In this document: one piece after another, positions 34,440 through 44,445 of the stretch
How positions within the stretch are numbered: position 1 is the stretch's first letter
Layout of the letters: the number at the start of each line of letters is the position of its first letter
The notes under the pieces: model-generated
What the model was told of the DNA's origin: nothing
What the model saw: the letters and a program-made list of their open reading frames with translations, nothing else
The model's database searches: none
Source of the DNA: an uncultured Veillonella sp.
GTDB taxonomy: Bacteria; Bacillota; Negativicutes; Veillonellales; Veillonellaceae
Assembly: GCF_900545795.1 (NCBI RefSeq)
Contig: NZ_URAR01000012.1
Location: 1-64,000 of the forward strand
Direction of reading: 5' to 3'
DNA: 64,000 nucleotides
Position numbers and translations under genes: made by a program

Positions 34440-36227
34440 TTACAATGAAAGCTTTTTCTTACCATGTAAAGTTCGCAAATTATCTAGATTTCTATTATAG
34501 GAAGGACTACCTAAATCAAACTGTGACTCCTGAACTGGCGCCCCTTCTATCCCCATAATTGAGATCAATAAATTATACATCAAATCATTTGTCCAAGGAC
34601 TATCTTTATGCATATGCAAAGTGTCTACCAAGGATTGATGATCAGCTACATAAGAGTCTGAAAAGTTTATAATCAATGGAATTTTAGACATAACAGGAAT
34701 AAATTTACTACTTTCATGTGATTTATGAGAGTCTGCATCTTCCCCATGGTCAGAAAACATAATAAAGGCCTTTAAATTAGGGCTTTGCTTAACATCATTA
34801 AAAAGTTTAGATAAAACAAAATCATCATATAGTACTGCATTGTCATACATGTCCACTACACTATCATCACCGGAAAAGACATCATAGGCATCAGGATATC
34901 GATCACCATAAAATCCATGACATCCCATTACATGGAACACGATGAGTGCATTGTCTAAGTTTTTTATATCAGGAATTTGACCTGCTAAGCGCTCATCAAA
35001 ATACAGTGTATTAGTGCTCTCACCTACAGAGCCGTTAACCCAAACTTGGTAGTCAGCAGTTGAAGCAATCTCCGCAATAGGCGTATCCCACGCGCCATAC
35101 TTTTGTTGATTACTAATCCAATATGTTTTCATCCCTGCAGCTTTTGCAATCTCAATAATAGAATTAGCATCATCTAAATTTAGATGATTATACTGATTCT
35201 TTTCACTCAATGCATAAGTTAAAGCTGGTACCGTATGCGTATGGTTAGAGAATGCCTTTGAAAACACAAGCGTATTCTTTTCCTTGCTTAACTCATTTAG
35301 CCAAGGCGTTGTATTGCGCTTATATCCATACACGCCCATATGCTCACGCGTTTCTGACTCGCCAATCACTAGTACATACACACCTTTATTTTTAGGATTT
35401 ACACTCAGTCCTGTCATAGCTTGTAAACGCTTTTCTCGTAATGCTTTATTTAAGCCATATTGTTTATAAGAATCTAAGGACTTCTTAATGGATTTAAACA
35501 TTACAATAGGCTCACTGGCTCGGCTTATATGAGCGAAGCTAGCTATACTTAGTAAATAAAACACCGCGCATAACCCCAGTGTCACTTTCTTCTTAGATAC
35601 TTGTTTAGCCACTGCTGTATTAGGCATGAAGCGCGTAAGTGCTACAGTCCCCATTATATAGATAATGGTACAAACAAATAAGATAACTATACTTAATATG
35701 CCTTGACTTCTTAAATACGCCACTGTTTCAGACACATTGGTTTGGCAAATAGCCAACACGATATCGGCTTGCAAAACTTGCCCACTCATGGCCCAATACG
35801 CCCAATATGTAAGCGGAATCAAGTAGAAAATAAAAAATAAAAATCCCAGTACAACTCTATTACCTTTATTTTTACCTATCCAGTTAAAGTCACTAAAATG
35901 ATATATAGAAATTAACACACATGCCAATAAACTACTACTATTAATCATTACATGCAAGGCAGTAAAAGCTATCGCAATATGGTGAAAAGCTTGAATCAAC
36001 AAAATAGAGCTCATAAAAAATGTTAGCCCTAAATAGGCTAAGATAATGCTCCTATGGAAATTCCACACATACAGTACTAGGCTTACAACAAAAGCGGAAA
36101 TGAAGTCCTGCAATTTCATCTTCCATACAAACTCACCAAGCACTATATCTTGAATTACTACTATTCCTAATAAATATAAAACCATTGCATATACTACTTG
36201 TTTGTCTAGCTTCTTCATCCATTTCAT
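34440..36227 (-). CDS. Phosphoethanolamine transferase (EptA/CptA-like)
   Basis: The 595-residue protein has five predicted N-terminal membrane helices (to about residue 230) and a periplasmic sulfatase-type domain. Its catalytic blocks are VLVIGESETREHMGVYGYKR (threonine nucleophile in the SET stretch), FHVMGCHGFYGDRYP and MFSDHGEDADSHKSHES (metal-binding Asp-His). Such enzymes transfer phosphoethanolamine from phosphatidylethanolamine to lipid A or LPS core in the periplasm and often lower sensitivity to cationic peptides. This agrees with an outer membrane. The acceptor cannot be told from sequence. Single gene with its own gaps on both sides. Confidence 0.9.
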   Translation of the reverse strand: MKWMKKLDKQVVYAMVLYLLGIVVIQDIVLGEFVWKMKLQDFISAFVVSLVLYVWNFHRSIILAYLGLTFFMSSILLIQAFHHIAIAFTALHVMINSSSLLACVLISIYHFSDFNWIGKNKGNRVVLGFLFFIFYLIPLTYWAYWAMSGQVLQADIVLAICQTNVSETVAYLRSQGILSIVILFVCTIIYIMGTVALTRFMPNTAVAKQVSKKKVTLGLCAVFYLLSIASFAHISRASEPIVMFKSIKKSLDSYKQYGLNKALREKRLQAMTGLSVNPKNKGVYVLVIGESETREHMGVYGYKRNTTPWLNELSKEKNTLVFSKAFSNHTHTVPALTYALSEKNQYNHLNLDDANSIIEIAKAAGMKTYWISNQQKYGAWDTPIAEIASTADYQVWVNGSVGESTNTLYFDERLAGQIPDIKNLDNALIVFHVMGCHGFYGDRYPDAYDVFSGDDSVVDMYDNAVLYDDFVLSKLFNDVKQSPNLKAFIMFSDHGEDADSHKSHESSKFIPVMSKIPLIINFSDSYVADHQSLVDTLHMHKDSPWTNDLMYNLLISIMGIEGAPVQESQFDLGSPSYNRNLDNLRTLHGKKKLSL

Positions 36228-36459
36228 AAACTTATACTCCCTGTTCCACCTCTATCTAATCATAGATGTATCCCCCATTACGATATATGAAAAGAATTGG
36301 TAACAAAAACGTTCATCTGTCATTCATTTTATCTTATGAATTTCACTAGATTTTGTCAAACAACTTTTCAAGATGAATCTTATCAATCGGACTACCTTTG
36401 ATATGTTCGCCAACAGTGGACTTATCCAACCATGTACTATTTGTTATAACTTATTTCCA

Positions 36460-36617
36460 TGTCCAATAAATTTACTTCCATATCCCTAAATTTATTTCTA
36501 TAGCCCTTAAATTTATTTTCATATTCCTTAAATTTATTTTCATATTCCTTAAATTTATTTTCATATTCCTTAAATTCATTTCCACATTCCTTATATTTAT
36601 TTCCACATGCCTTAAAT
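36460..36617. repeat. 21-bp degenerate tandem repeat array
   Basis: About seven copies of attccttaaatttattttca(t) occur head to tail; two adjacent copies (36523-36543 and 36544-36564) are identical and the flanking ones drift. Because 21 is a multiple of three, the minus strand shows a 67-codon frame (36437-36640) with the heptad NKFKEYE repeated. That frame lacks a ribosome binding site, so I treat it as a repeat rather than a gene. Confidence 0.8.
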
Positions 36618-36689
36618 AGTAAAAGTATTTCATACCCCATATATCGTCTATTAATAATAAACCAAAGACTACTCTCTAAGAATGCAAAA

Positions 36690-36725
36690 AGCCGACCAAC
36701 TCGTCCTCAAACAAGTTAGTCGGCT
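36690..36725 (-). terminator. Intrinsic terminator of the pyr operon
   Basis: Stem agccgaccaact (36690-36701) pairs with agttagtcggct (36714-36725) with one mismatch, and TTTTTGC follows on the minus strand. It lies 115 bases past the pyrD stop codon. Confidence 0.8.
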
Positions 36726-36839
36726 CTTTTACTGACTCTATATATTTAGTTCTCTCAGCTTATATCTAATTCTCTCACGTATTTCTACGTATATCTATGT
36801 CTCTCATCTCTTACATCATAAGCAATGACTTCTAACTGC

Positions 36840-37850
36840 TTAATATGGTTGTAATGCTCCTACTAAATCACTAATATGAGCTATACCAGTATCTTCACAG
36901 TATTCATGCATTTCGCGCGCTATTTGGCCAATAGCACCAGGATCAACCATAGAGGCTGTGCCTACGGACACGATATCGGCACCAGCGAGCATAAATTCTA
37001 CCGCATCAGTGCCGGTCATGATGCCACCCATGCCCATGATTGGCAAATCTATAGCCTGCGCCACTTGATGCACCAAACGCAAAGCCACTGGTTTCACCGC
37101 AGGGCCTGAAAGACCACCGTACAGATTACCTAGAATAGGACGGCGTGTCTTAACATCAATGGCCATCCCCAACAAAGTATTAATCATACTAAGACCATCA
37201 GCACCGGCCTCTTTAACTGCACGGGCAATTTCTACAATATCCGTCACATTAGGAGACAATTTCATAATGACTGGCAAATCTGTATTTTGTCTTACAATTT
37301 TACAAACAGCGGCTGCACTTTCAGCACATACGCCAAACGCCATACCACCATTTTTTACATTGGGACAGCTAATATTAACTTCAAAACCAGCTACGCCTTC
37401 AACAGTTAAAGTTTTAGCCATAAACGCATAACCATCTACATCAGCAGCCGAAATATTAGCTAGAATAGGCACATCATATTTTCTTAATTCCGGTAAAATA
37501 TGCTCTACGAATGCTTCTGCTCCTGGATTTTCCAGACCAATACAATTAAGAAGTCCTGATGGAGTTTCGGCAATGCGCGTTCCTTCATTACCATTGCGCG
37601 CCTGTGGTGTTAAGCCCTTCACTGAAATAGCACCCACTTCATTGCTAAGGTCGAGATAATCAGCATATTCTAGGCCAAAACCAAAGGTGCCTGATGCCGC
37701 AACGATAGGGTTCTTCATTTTGATGCCACAAAAATCGACTGCTAAATCAGGATACGCTGGCTTTTTGCCATTTAAATCCTTACTATGGTCCATATGCTTA
37801 TAACCAAGCTCTCCATGGTCTCCAAGCTGAGCTAATTGTTCATGACTCAT
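36840..37850 (-). CDS. pyrD: Dihydroorotate dehydrogenase B, catalytic subunit
   Basis: The 336-residue FMN protein has LAVDFCGIKMKNPIVAASGT, NEVGAISVKGLTPQARNGNE, NISCPNVKNGGMAFG (the catalytic cysteine of class 1B in NISCPN) and MGMGGIMTGTDAVEFMLAGA. It oxidises dihydroorotate to orotate in the cytosol and passes electrons to PyrK, whose stop codon overlaps its start. The first 30 residues before the domain are extra compared with typical class 1B enzymes of about 305. Last gene of the pyr operon. Confidence 0.95.
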   Translation of the reverse strand: MSHEQLAQLGDHGELGYKHMDHSKDLNGKKPAYPDLAVDFCGIKMKNPIVAASGTFGFGLEYADYLDLSNEVGAISVKGLTPQARNGNEGTRIAETPSGLLNCIGLENPGAEAFVEHILPELRKYDVPILANISAADVDGYAFMAKTLTVEGVAGFEVNISCPNVKNGGMAFGVCAESAAAVCKIVRQNTDLPVIMKLSPNVTDIVEIARAVKEAGADGLSMINTLLGMAIDVKTRRPILGNLYGGLSGPAVKPVALRLVHQVAQAIDLPIMGMGGIMTGTDAVEFMLAGADIVSVGTASMVDPGAIGQIAREMHEYCEDTGIAHISDLVGALQPY

Positions 37851-38869
37851 TAGAAAAACACCTCCTCAGCTGGGAATACAGGTCCTTCTTTACATACTTT
37901 ATAGCGTTTACCGCCGCGGCCATGACAGCCACAGCCCAAGCAACCACCAGTGCCACAGCCCATCCGTTCCTCTAAAGATACTTGACATGACACAGTGTAT
38001 TCTTCCGCTACCTTAGCCACACCTTTCATCATTGGTGTAGGACCACAAGTGAGGACCGATGTAAAACCAATATTGCAACCTTCAGCTGCTGCAGCGTCTG
38101 CAGTTTCAGCTACTGCTTCTACACTAACGCCTTCCGGTGCAGCTGCTAATGCTTCTTCTATGGCCTGAGTCGTCGCCTCTAGTCTAGCGTTTTGAGGCAT
38201 TAATTCACTCTTACCAGCACCTGTTAAATATGGAGTTAATACTCTTTGAGCCTCGCCTCGTTCACTAGTGATTAACTCGCCCATAATAGCTGTGGGGAAT
38301 CCTTTTGTCCCTACACTGCCATCATCAGTAGTAACATACACCTCGACAGGGCAGTCTTTAAATAAATCAGCCCAGAAGGTTTCGCTTTCATTTCTAAAAC
38401 CTAAGACTACTGTCGCCTTTTTAGACGCCATTGGCTGTATCTCGACTTCCTCTTCTTCTGTAGTATAGCGAGTTGTATCTTCTACTTCATTAAGTTTTGA
38501 TGCAATACAAAGCATCGGTGCAATCCCTACGCCACCACCGACCAATAACATATTATCAGTGAGCTCAAATTGACTACCAAGAGGCCCTAAACAATCTAGT
38601 TCGTCCCCTTCCTTAAGCTTTGTCATAAGTTCTGTACCACTACCTACTACGCGATATAGCAAGGTAATGGTACCTTCATTGCTATCAAATCCAGCATAGC
38701 TGATGGGACGGCGCAATAAAGGCGCCGTGCCACCAGTTACACGAACATTACAAAATTGTCCAACCTTTGCTTCAGCTGCTTGTTTTGGGGCGTATAAATC
38801 CATAATCCATACATCGGATCCGATTTGCTCATTGCGGAGCACTCGCGCCATTTCTACATATCCACTCAC
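37850..38869 (-). CDS. pyrK: Dihydroorotate dehydrogenase B, electron transfer subunit, with insertions
   Basis: The 339 residues show the PyrK plan: flavin/NAD reductase domain (RRPISYAGFD, LLYRVVGSGTELMTKL, GPLGSQFELTDNMLLVGGGV) and a C-terminal 2Fe-2S domain with CQVSLEERMGCGTGGCLGCG and CKEGPVFPAEEVFF. It passes electrons from dihydroorotate to NAD. Typical PyrK is about 255 residues. The excess is a low-complexity acidic, alanine-rich insert near residues 205-265 (EATTQAIEEALAAAPEG and ETADAAAAEG) and a smaller one near 140. The reading frame is intact and all cysteines are kept. It overlaps pyrD by one base. Confidence 0.92.
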   Translation of the reverse strand: MSGYVEMARVLRNEQIGSDVWIMDLYAPKQAAEAKVGQFCNVRVTGGTAPLLRRPISYAGFDSNEGTITLLYRVVGSGTELMTKLKEGDELDCLGPLGSQFELTDNMLLVGGGVGIAPMLCIASKLNEVEDTTRYTTEEEEVEIQPMASKKATVVLGFRNESETFWADLFKDCPVEVYVTTDDGSVGTKGFPTAIMGELITSERGEAQRVLTPYLTGAGKSELMPQNARLEATTQAIEEALAAAPEGVSVEAVAETADAAAAEGCNIGFTSVLTCGPTPMMKGVAKVAEEYTVSCQVSLEERMGCGTGGCLGCGCHGRGGKRYKVCKEGPVFPAEEVFF

Positions 38870-38876
38870 GGATTAA

Positions 38877-41800
38877 TCACTCCATCTCAAAATCTTGTAA
38901 CGCTTCGACTTCAATTTTAATTTCTTCATTAGCTCGACCAGCTACAACGCGTAATACTTCGCGCGCTGTATCTAAGGAGGTCAAGCAAGGTGTGCCCATT
39001 TCAACGGCCAAACGACGAAGTTGGAAGCCTTCACGCTCTGGACGCTTGCCATATGTCAAGGTGTTGAGCATAAGGTCCACTTCACCACGGCGGATTAAAT
39101 CAGCACAGTTATTTTCACCTTCGTGAATTTTATTAACAATTACACATGGAATACCATGTTCTTCAAAGTATTTACCAGTACCGCCAGTCGCTTGGATATG
39201 ATAACCAAGGTCGATAAAGCCCTTCGCTAAGCGCGCTGCTTCTTCTTTATCGCGGTCTGCTACAGTCATGAGAATATGGCCCTTTTCTGGAATGCGCATA
39301 TTGGCGCCATGAATGGCTTTAAATAAGGCTTCAGAATAGGAACGACCAATCCCCATAACTTCACCAGTAGACTTCATTTCAGGTCCTAAGGCGATTTCTA
39401 CAAGGCCCATTTTGGAGAAGGAGAATACTGGCGCTTTCACAGCTACATAGTCTTTCGCTGGCACTAAACCAGTTGGTAGCCCCATGGACTTAATTGTCTC
39501 GCCTAAAGCAATGCGCGTTGCATATTCAATCATATTAATGCCCGTTACTTTACTGATAAATGGTACTGTACGGCTGGAGCGAGGATTTACTTCGATAACA
39601 TTAAGCTCACCATTAGCTACGATGTACTGAATATTAACAATCCCTTTTACATTAAGGCCTTTAGCAATACGACGTGTATAATCAACAATTTGCTCTGTAA
39701 TTTCATCCGATAAATGCTGCGCAGGATATACGGCAATAGAGTCACCAGAGTGAACACCAGCACGTTCGATTTGTTCCATAATACCAGGAATGCAAACGTC
39801 TTCGCCGTCAGCAATAGCATCTACTTCCACTTCCATGCCCACCATGTAACGGTCAATCAACACTGGATGATCTTTAGATGCCACTACAGCTTCTTTCATG
39901 TACACATCAAGTTCTTTGTCATTGTACACGATTTCCATAGCTCGACCACCTAATACATAGGATGGACGAACGATTAATGGATAAGAAAGGCGGCTAGCTG
40001 CCTCAATCGCTTCTTCATGGCTCGTTACTAAGGCGCCTACAGGACGAGGTATGCCGAGCTCAGCCAATAATTCGTCAAAGCGTTCGCGGTCTTCGGCCAT
40101 ATCAATGCTGTCTACAGAAGTACCTAGGATTTTAACCCCACGCTCTGCGAGCGGACCAGCTAAATTAATCGCTGTTTGACCACCGAATTGAGCAATAACG
40201 CCAATTGGATTTTCTTTGCGAATTACTTCCATAACATCTTCCACAGTAAGTGGTTCAAAGTACAAGCTATCAGATGTATCAAAGTCTGTACTTACAGTTT
40301 CTGGGTTATTATTGATGATAATAGATTTCTTGCCAGCTTTGCGAAGCGCCCAAGAAGAATGTACCGAACAGTAGTCGAACTCTACACCTTGACCGATGCG
40401 GATTGGGCCAGAGCCTAGAACGATAACGCTGTTATCACCGCGTGGCACGACTTCATCTTCATAAGCATAGGCGCTGTAATAATATGGTGTATGTGCTTCA
40501 AACTCAGCTGCACAAGTATCTACATATTTGTAAGTTGGGAATACTTTAAATTCTTCACGCTTAGCCTGTACCGCTTCACTAGTTGTGTTAGCAAAGCGCG
40601 CAATTACTTTGTCTGGCATGCTATATTTCTTAGCTAAACGAAGATTTTCTTCTGTCACGCCATTAGCGGCTAAGTCTTTTTCTACATCCACAATATTCTT
40701 AATCTTATTGATGAAGAAGGTATCAATCTTCGTAATGAAGTGAATTTTTTCCACACTAATGCCAGCGCGAAGAGCTTGTGCTACAACATAGATGCGTTCG
40801 TCATCTACAAGACGCAAGCGCTCAATTAATTGCTCTGGTGATTCATGGGAAATCTTAGGCAATTCAATATGGTCTAAGCCGATTTCCAAGGAGCGAATCG
40901 CTTTTAATAAGGAACCTTCCAAAGTGCGGTCAATAGCCATAACTTCCCCAGTAGCCTTCATCTGCGTGCCAAGGGTACGGTCCGCTAAGTTGAACTTTTC
41001 AAATGGCCAACGTGGGAATTTAGTAACTACATAGTCTAAGGATGGTTCGAAGCACGCTTTAGTTTCACCAGTTACAGCATTTGTAATTTGGTCCAAGGTC
41101 ATGCCCAATGCCACCTTCGCTGCCACCTTTGCAATTGGATAGCCTGTCGCTTTAGAAGCAAGTGCTGAGGAGCGAGATACGCGAGGATTTACTTCGATTA
41201 CATAGTATTGATTGCTATATGGATCGAGGGCGTATTGCACATTACAGCCGCCTTCGATTTCAAGATAGCGAATAATGTCAACTGATGCGGTGCGAAGCAT
41301 TTGGTACTGAATATCGTTTAATGTTTGGCTTGGTGCCACTACGATGGAGTCGCCAGTATGAACACCTACAGGGTCGATATTTTCCATATTACATACGATG
41401 ATGCAGTTGTCTGCACTATCGCGCATTACTTCATATTCTACTTCTTTCCAGCCTGCTACAGAGCGCTCTACTAGAATTTGATGAATCGGGCTCAACTTGA
41501 TGCCACGAAGGGCAATCATGTACATTTCCTCTTCATTGTGCGCAATGCCACCGCCCGTGCCACCTAAGGTGTAAGCTGGACGAATGATAATTGGATACCC
41601 AATTCGATTAGCAAATTCAACGGCTTTTTCTACATCGCTGAAAATATCACTTTCAGGCACTGGTTGATTGATCCGCTTCATAGCTTCTTTGAAAAGCTCA
41701 CGGTCTTCCGCCTGCTTAATAGCCGCTAAAGTAGTGCCAAGAAGTTTTACCCCATACTCTTCCAATACACCGGCTTCAGATAATTCTACAGCCATGTTAA

Positions 41801-42074
41801 GGCCTACTTGCCCACCAAGAGAAGCTAGCAAGCCATAAGGGCGCTCTTTGCGAATTACTTCAGTTACAAACTCCAAGCTAATTGGCTCAATATATACGCG
41901 GTCAGCAATGTCTCGGTCTGTCATAATTGTGGCAGGATTAGAGTTTACGAGTACAACTTTATAGCCTTCTTCACGAAGGGAGCGGCAAGCCTGTGTCCCT
42001 GCATAGTCAAATTCTGCCGCCTGTCCGATAATAATCGGGCCGGACCCGATAACGAGTATTTTCTTTTGTTCCAT
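38877..42074 (-). CDS. carB: Carbamoyl-phosphate synthase large subunit
   Basis: The 1065-residue protein has two tandem ATP-grasp halves. Each begins with the family block (KKILVIGSGPIIIGQAAEFD and SVIVLGSGPIRIGQGVEFDY) and contains GxGGxG-type loops (YTLGGTGGGIA, YVLGGRAMEIV). The C-terminal MGS-like allosteric domain contains TGGTGKYFEEHG. It makes carbamoyl phosphate from bicarbonate, ATP and ammonia delivered by CarA. The ATG at 42072-42074 is chosen, since an AAGGGG ribosome binding site lies 8 bases before it; a GTG two codons upstream is too close to that site. It starts 14 bases after carA. Full length. Confidence 0.97.
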   Translation of the reverse strand: MEQKKILVIGSGPIIIGQAAEFDYAGTQACRSLREEGYKVVLVNSNPATIMTDRDIADRVYIEPISLEFVTEVIRKERPYGLLASLGGQVGLNMAVELSEAGVLEEYGVKLLGTTLAAIKQAEDRELFKEAMKRINQPVPESDIFSDVEKAVEFANRIGYPIIIRPAYTLGGTGGGIAHNEEEMYMIALRGIKLSPIHQILVERSVAGWKEVEYEVMRDSADNCIIVCNMENIDPVGVHTGDSIVVAPSQTLNDIQYQMLRTASVDIIRYLEIEGGCNVQYALDPYSNQYYVIEVNPRVSRSSALASKATGYPIAKVAAKVALGMTLDQITNAVTGETKACFEPSLDYVVTKFPRWPFEKFNLADRTLGTQMKATGEVMAIDRTLEGSLLKAIRSLEIGLDHIELPKISHESPEQLIERLRLVDDERIYVVAQALRAGISVEKIHFITKIDTFFINKIKNIVDVEKDLAANGVTEENLRLAKKYSMPDKVIARFANTTSEAVQAKREEFKVFPTYKYVDTCAAEFEAHTPYYYSAYAYEDEVVPRGDNSVIVLGSGPIRIGQGVEFDYCSVHSSWALRKAGKKSIIINNNPETVSTDFDTSDSLYFEPLTVEDVMEVIRKENPIGVIAQFGGQTAINLAGPLAERGVKILGTSVDSIDMAEDRERFDELLAELGIPRPVGALVTSHEEAIEAASRLSYPLIVRPSYVLGGRAMEIVYNDKELDVYMKEAVVASKDHPVLIDRYMVGMEVEVDAIADGEDVCIPGIMEQIERAGVHSGDSIAVYPAQHLSDEITEQIVDYTRRIAKGLNVKGIVNIQYIVANGELNVIEVNPRSSRTVPFISKVTGINMIEYATRIALGETIKSMGLPTGLVPAKDYVAVKAPVFSFSKMGLVEIALGPEMKSTGEVMGIGRSYSEALFKAIHGANMRIPEKGHILMTVADRDKEEAARLAKGFIDLGYHIQATGGTGKYFEEHGIPCVIVNKIHEGENNCADLIRRGEVDLMLNTLTYGKRPEREGFQLRRLAVEMGTPCLTSLDTAREVLRVVAGRANEEIKIEVEALQDFEME

Positions 42075-42088
42075 TGTCACAGCCCCTT

Positions 42089-43159
42089 CTATTTATGCTT
42101 ATCCATTAATGCTTCAAATTCGTCAAATAAGTAGAGATTGTCAGTTGGTCCAGGCGATGCTTCTGGATGATATTGCACTGACATAATAGGCATACTATTA
42201 TGCACCATACCTTCTACAGTATCGTCATTTACACTTCGATGTGTAATTGTAACATCGGCGTTTTTCAAGCTAGTTTCATCCACTGCATAGCCGTGATTTT
42301 GTGAAGTAATATATACGCGACCAGTGCGAAGATCCTTAACTGGATGGTTAGAACCACGATGACCAAAGCGCATTTTATAAGTACTGCCACCATAAGCAAG
42401 AGCTAATACTTGATGGCCCATGCAAATACCAAAGATTGGCTTTTTACCTAGTAATTTTTTAACTTCTTCTACAGCAAAGCCAAGGTCTTGAGGGTCCCCA
42501 GGGCCATTAGACAAGAAAATGCCATCTGGATTTACTTTTAAGATTTCCTCTGCCTTAGTGTCGGCTGGAAAAATTGTCAAGCGACAACCGCAAGCTTCTA
42601 AGGATTTTAAAATGCTTTCTTTCACACCAAAGTCATATACTGCTACATGGTATTTAGCTTGATTGCTACCGCGGTAGCCTTCCCATTTAGTGGTAACGCG
42701 CATAACTTGGTCAGTTGGCAAGCTTTGTGCCAGTAAAGCATCAATGCGCTCTTGTGGCGTATTGATTGGGCAAATTACACCTTTCATAACCCCGTGATTA
42801 CGAATGCGACGTGTAATAGCACGCGTATCTACATCATATAAACAAGGAATGCCATAAGCGCGAAGATATTCTTCAAAGGTGCCTTCATTTTGCCAATTGC
42901 TTGGGAAATCACAAAGTTCCCCTACAATCATGCCACGGCAATATGGTGTTGGCGCCTGTGCAATATCGCGATATGTGCCATAGTTACCAATTAAAGGATA
43001 GGTTAATGTAATAATCTGATCGGCATAAGATGGGTCTGTTAAAATTTCTTGATACCCTGTCATGCCTGTATTGAAAACGACTTCCCCGAGAATTGGTGCT
43101 CCGCCGAGAAGTTGACCTTCATATACGCTACCGTCTTGTAATACTAATTTACCTTTCAC
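42089..43159 (-). CDS. carA: Carbamoyl-phosphate synthase small subunit
   Basis: The 356-residue protein starts GKLVLQDGSVYEGQLLG and has the CarA N-terminal domain (GEVVFNTGMTGYQEILTDPS). The class I glutamine amidotransferase domain follows, with the nucleophile in PIFGICMGHQVLALAYG and catalytic histidine in VQYHPEASPGP. It hydrolyses glutamine and channels ammonia to CarB. Its start codon overlaps the pyrC stop by four bases (ATGA), indicating translational coupling. It is full length. Confidence 0.97.
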   Translation of the reverse strand: MKGKLVLQDGSVYEGQLLGGAPILGEVVFNTGMTGYQEILTDPSYADQIITLTYPLIGNYGTYRDIAQAPTPYCRGMIVGELCDFPSNWQNEGTFEEYLRAYGIPCLYDVDTRAITRRIRNHGVMKGVICPINTPQERIDALLAQSLPTDQVMRVTTKWEGYRGSNQAKYHVAVYDFGVKESILKSLEACGCRLTIFPADTKAEEILKVNPDGIFLSNGPGDPQDLGFAVEEVKKLLGKKPIFGICMGHQVLALAYGGSTYKMRFGHRGSNHPVKDLRTGRVYITSQNHGYAVDETSLKNADVTITHRSVNDDTVEGMVHNSMPIMSVQYHPEASPGPTDNLYLFDEFEALMDKHK

Positions 43160-44445
43160 TGGGTCACAACTCCCTCTTTCATAACAACTTCGCCATTTAC
43201 TACTGTTAACTTAGCCTTGCCGGTTAATGTCATACCATCAAATGGGCTTGTTTTGCCCTTGGTATAAAATTGATTGCGGTCTACAGTCCACTCTTCATCA
43301 GTGCTGAATACGGTAATGTCGGCTGCTTTACCAACTTCTAAGATACCTGCATCAACACCCATGATTTGAGCTGGCTTCACACTCATTAAATTAACAATCT
43401 CATCTAAGGTTAACAGACCTGTTTTATAGGTGTGCGTAATCACTGCTGCTAAGGATGTTTCAAGGCCACTGAAACCATTTGGTGCACAGCAGAATTCTAC
43501 GTCTTTTTCTTCTTCTGCATGTGGTGCATGGTCGGTGATAATGGCATCAATAGTACCATCTTTAATGCCTGCTAACAAGGCTTCGCGATGATCTTCCGAA
43601 CGAATTGGCGGCGCCATTTTAAACGCTGGATTGTATTCACGAAGATATTCATCAGTAAAGGATAAATGCTGTGCAGTTACTTCACAAGTAACTTTAATGC
43701 CCTTAGCTTTGGCGCGGCGAATTTGCTCTACCGTGTCTTTACTACTTACATGAGCAATGTGAATATGGCCACCAGTCATTTCAGCTAACATTAAATCACG
43801 AGCTACCGCCATATCTTCAGCTACAGCAGGACGACCTTTTACACCCATTTGATAAGCTACAAAGCCTTCATGCATATGACCTTCACAAGTTAAGCTCACT
43901 TCTTCTGCATGGTCGATAACAGGTTTGTTGAACATGCTAGAGTATTCTAAGGCGCGACGCATGAAAGCAGCGCTTTCTACATAATGGCCATCATCGGAGA
44001 AACCAACTACGCCAGCTTCTGCCATATCGCCCATTTCAGCCAATTCTTTGCCTTCTAGGCCCTTACTTACAGCGCCGATAAATTCTACTTTTACTACACC
44101 AGTCAAGTCAGCCTGTTTTTGAAGACCGCGCACTAACGCAGCATTATCTACTACTGGCTTTGTGTTCGCCATTGTAGCGATACGAGTAAAGCCACCAGCA
44201 GCTGCTGCTTGGGTACCACTGTGGAAGTCTTCTTTTGCTTCTTGACCTGGCTCACGAAGATGTGTATGCATATCGATAAGGCCTGGTGTCACAATGAGAC
44301 CAGTTGCATCATATACTTCAGCACCATCAGCGGAAAGATTCTGACCAATGGCGGCAATTTTTCCGTCCACGACTAAAATATCTGCTATTTCATGTTGTTG
44401 TTTTCCTGGGTTTACAACTGTACCACCTTTAATCAGCAAGCTCAC
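43156..44445 (-). CDS. pyrC: Dihydroorotase
   Basis: The amidohydrolase of about 429 residues has LIKGGTVVNPGKQQHEIADI, the metal-binding IDMHTHLREPGQEAKEDF, the later ligands DHAEEVSLTCEG and HVSSKDTVEQIRRAK, and ITDHAPHAEEEK. It closes carbamoyl-aspartate to dihydroorotate. The start is taken as the GTG at 44443-44445, because GGAGGTG lies seven bases upstream; a longer TTG start would overlap this site. It overlaps the end of pyrB by 17 bases. Length then agrees with class I dihydroorotases. Confidence 0.95.
   Translation of the reverse strand: MSLLIKGGTVVNPGKQQHEIADILVVDGKIAAIGQNLSADGAEVYDATGLIVTPGLIDMHTHLREPGQEAKEDFHSGTQAAAAGGFTRIATMANTKPVVDNAALVRGLQKQADLTGVVKVEFIGAVSKGLEGKELAEMGDMAEAGVVGFSDDGHYVESAAFMRRALEYSSMFNKPVIDHAEEVSLTCEGHMHEGFVAYQMGVKGRPAVAEDMAVARDLMLAEMTGGHIHIAHVSSKDTVEQIRRAKAKGIKVTCEVTAQHLSFTDEYLREYNPAFKMAPPIRSEDHREALLAGIKDGTIDAIITDHAPHAEEEKDVEFCCAPNGFSGLETSLAAVITHTYKTGLLTLDEIVNLMSVKPAQIMGVDAGILEVGKAADITVFSTDEEWTVDRNQFYTKGKTSPFDGMTLTGKAKLTVVNGEVVMKEGVVTQ

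Larger units (their letters stand above)
36228..36839. other. Gene-free gap with a 21-bp minisatellite and a terminator
   Basis: Between the phosphoethanolamine transferase and pyrD there are about 610 bases. They contain the 21-bp repeat array at 36460-36617 and the terminator at 36690-36725. The rest is AT-rich with no recognisable coding frame. Confidence 0.6.

Noticed and set aside
36437..36640. 67-codon heptad-repeat gene
   Set aside because: No ribosome binding site or promoter; the frame follows from the 21-bp repeat period. Reported as a repeat instead.
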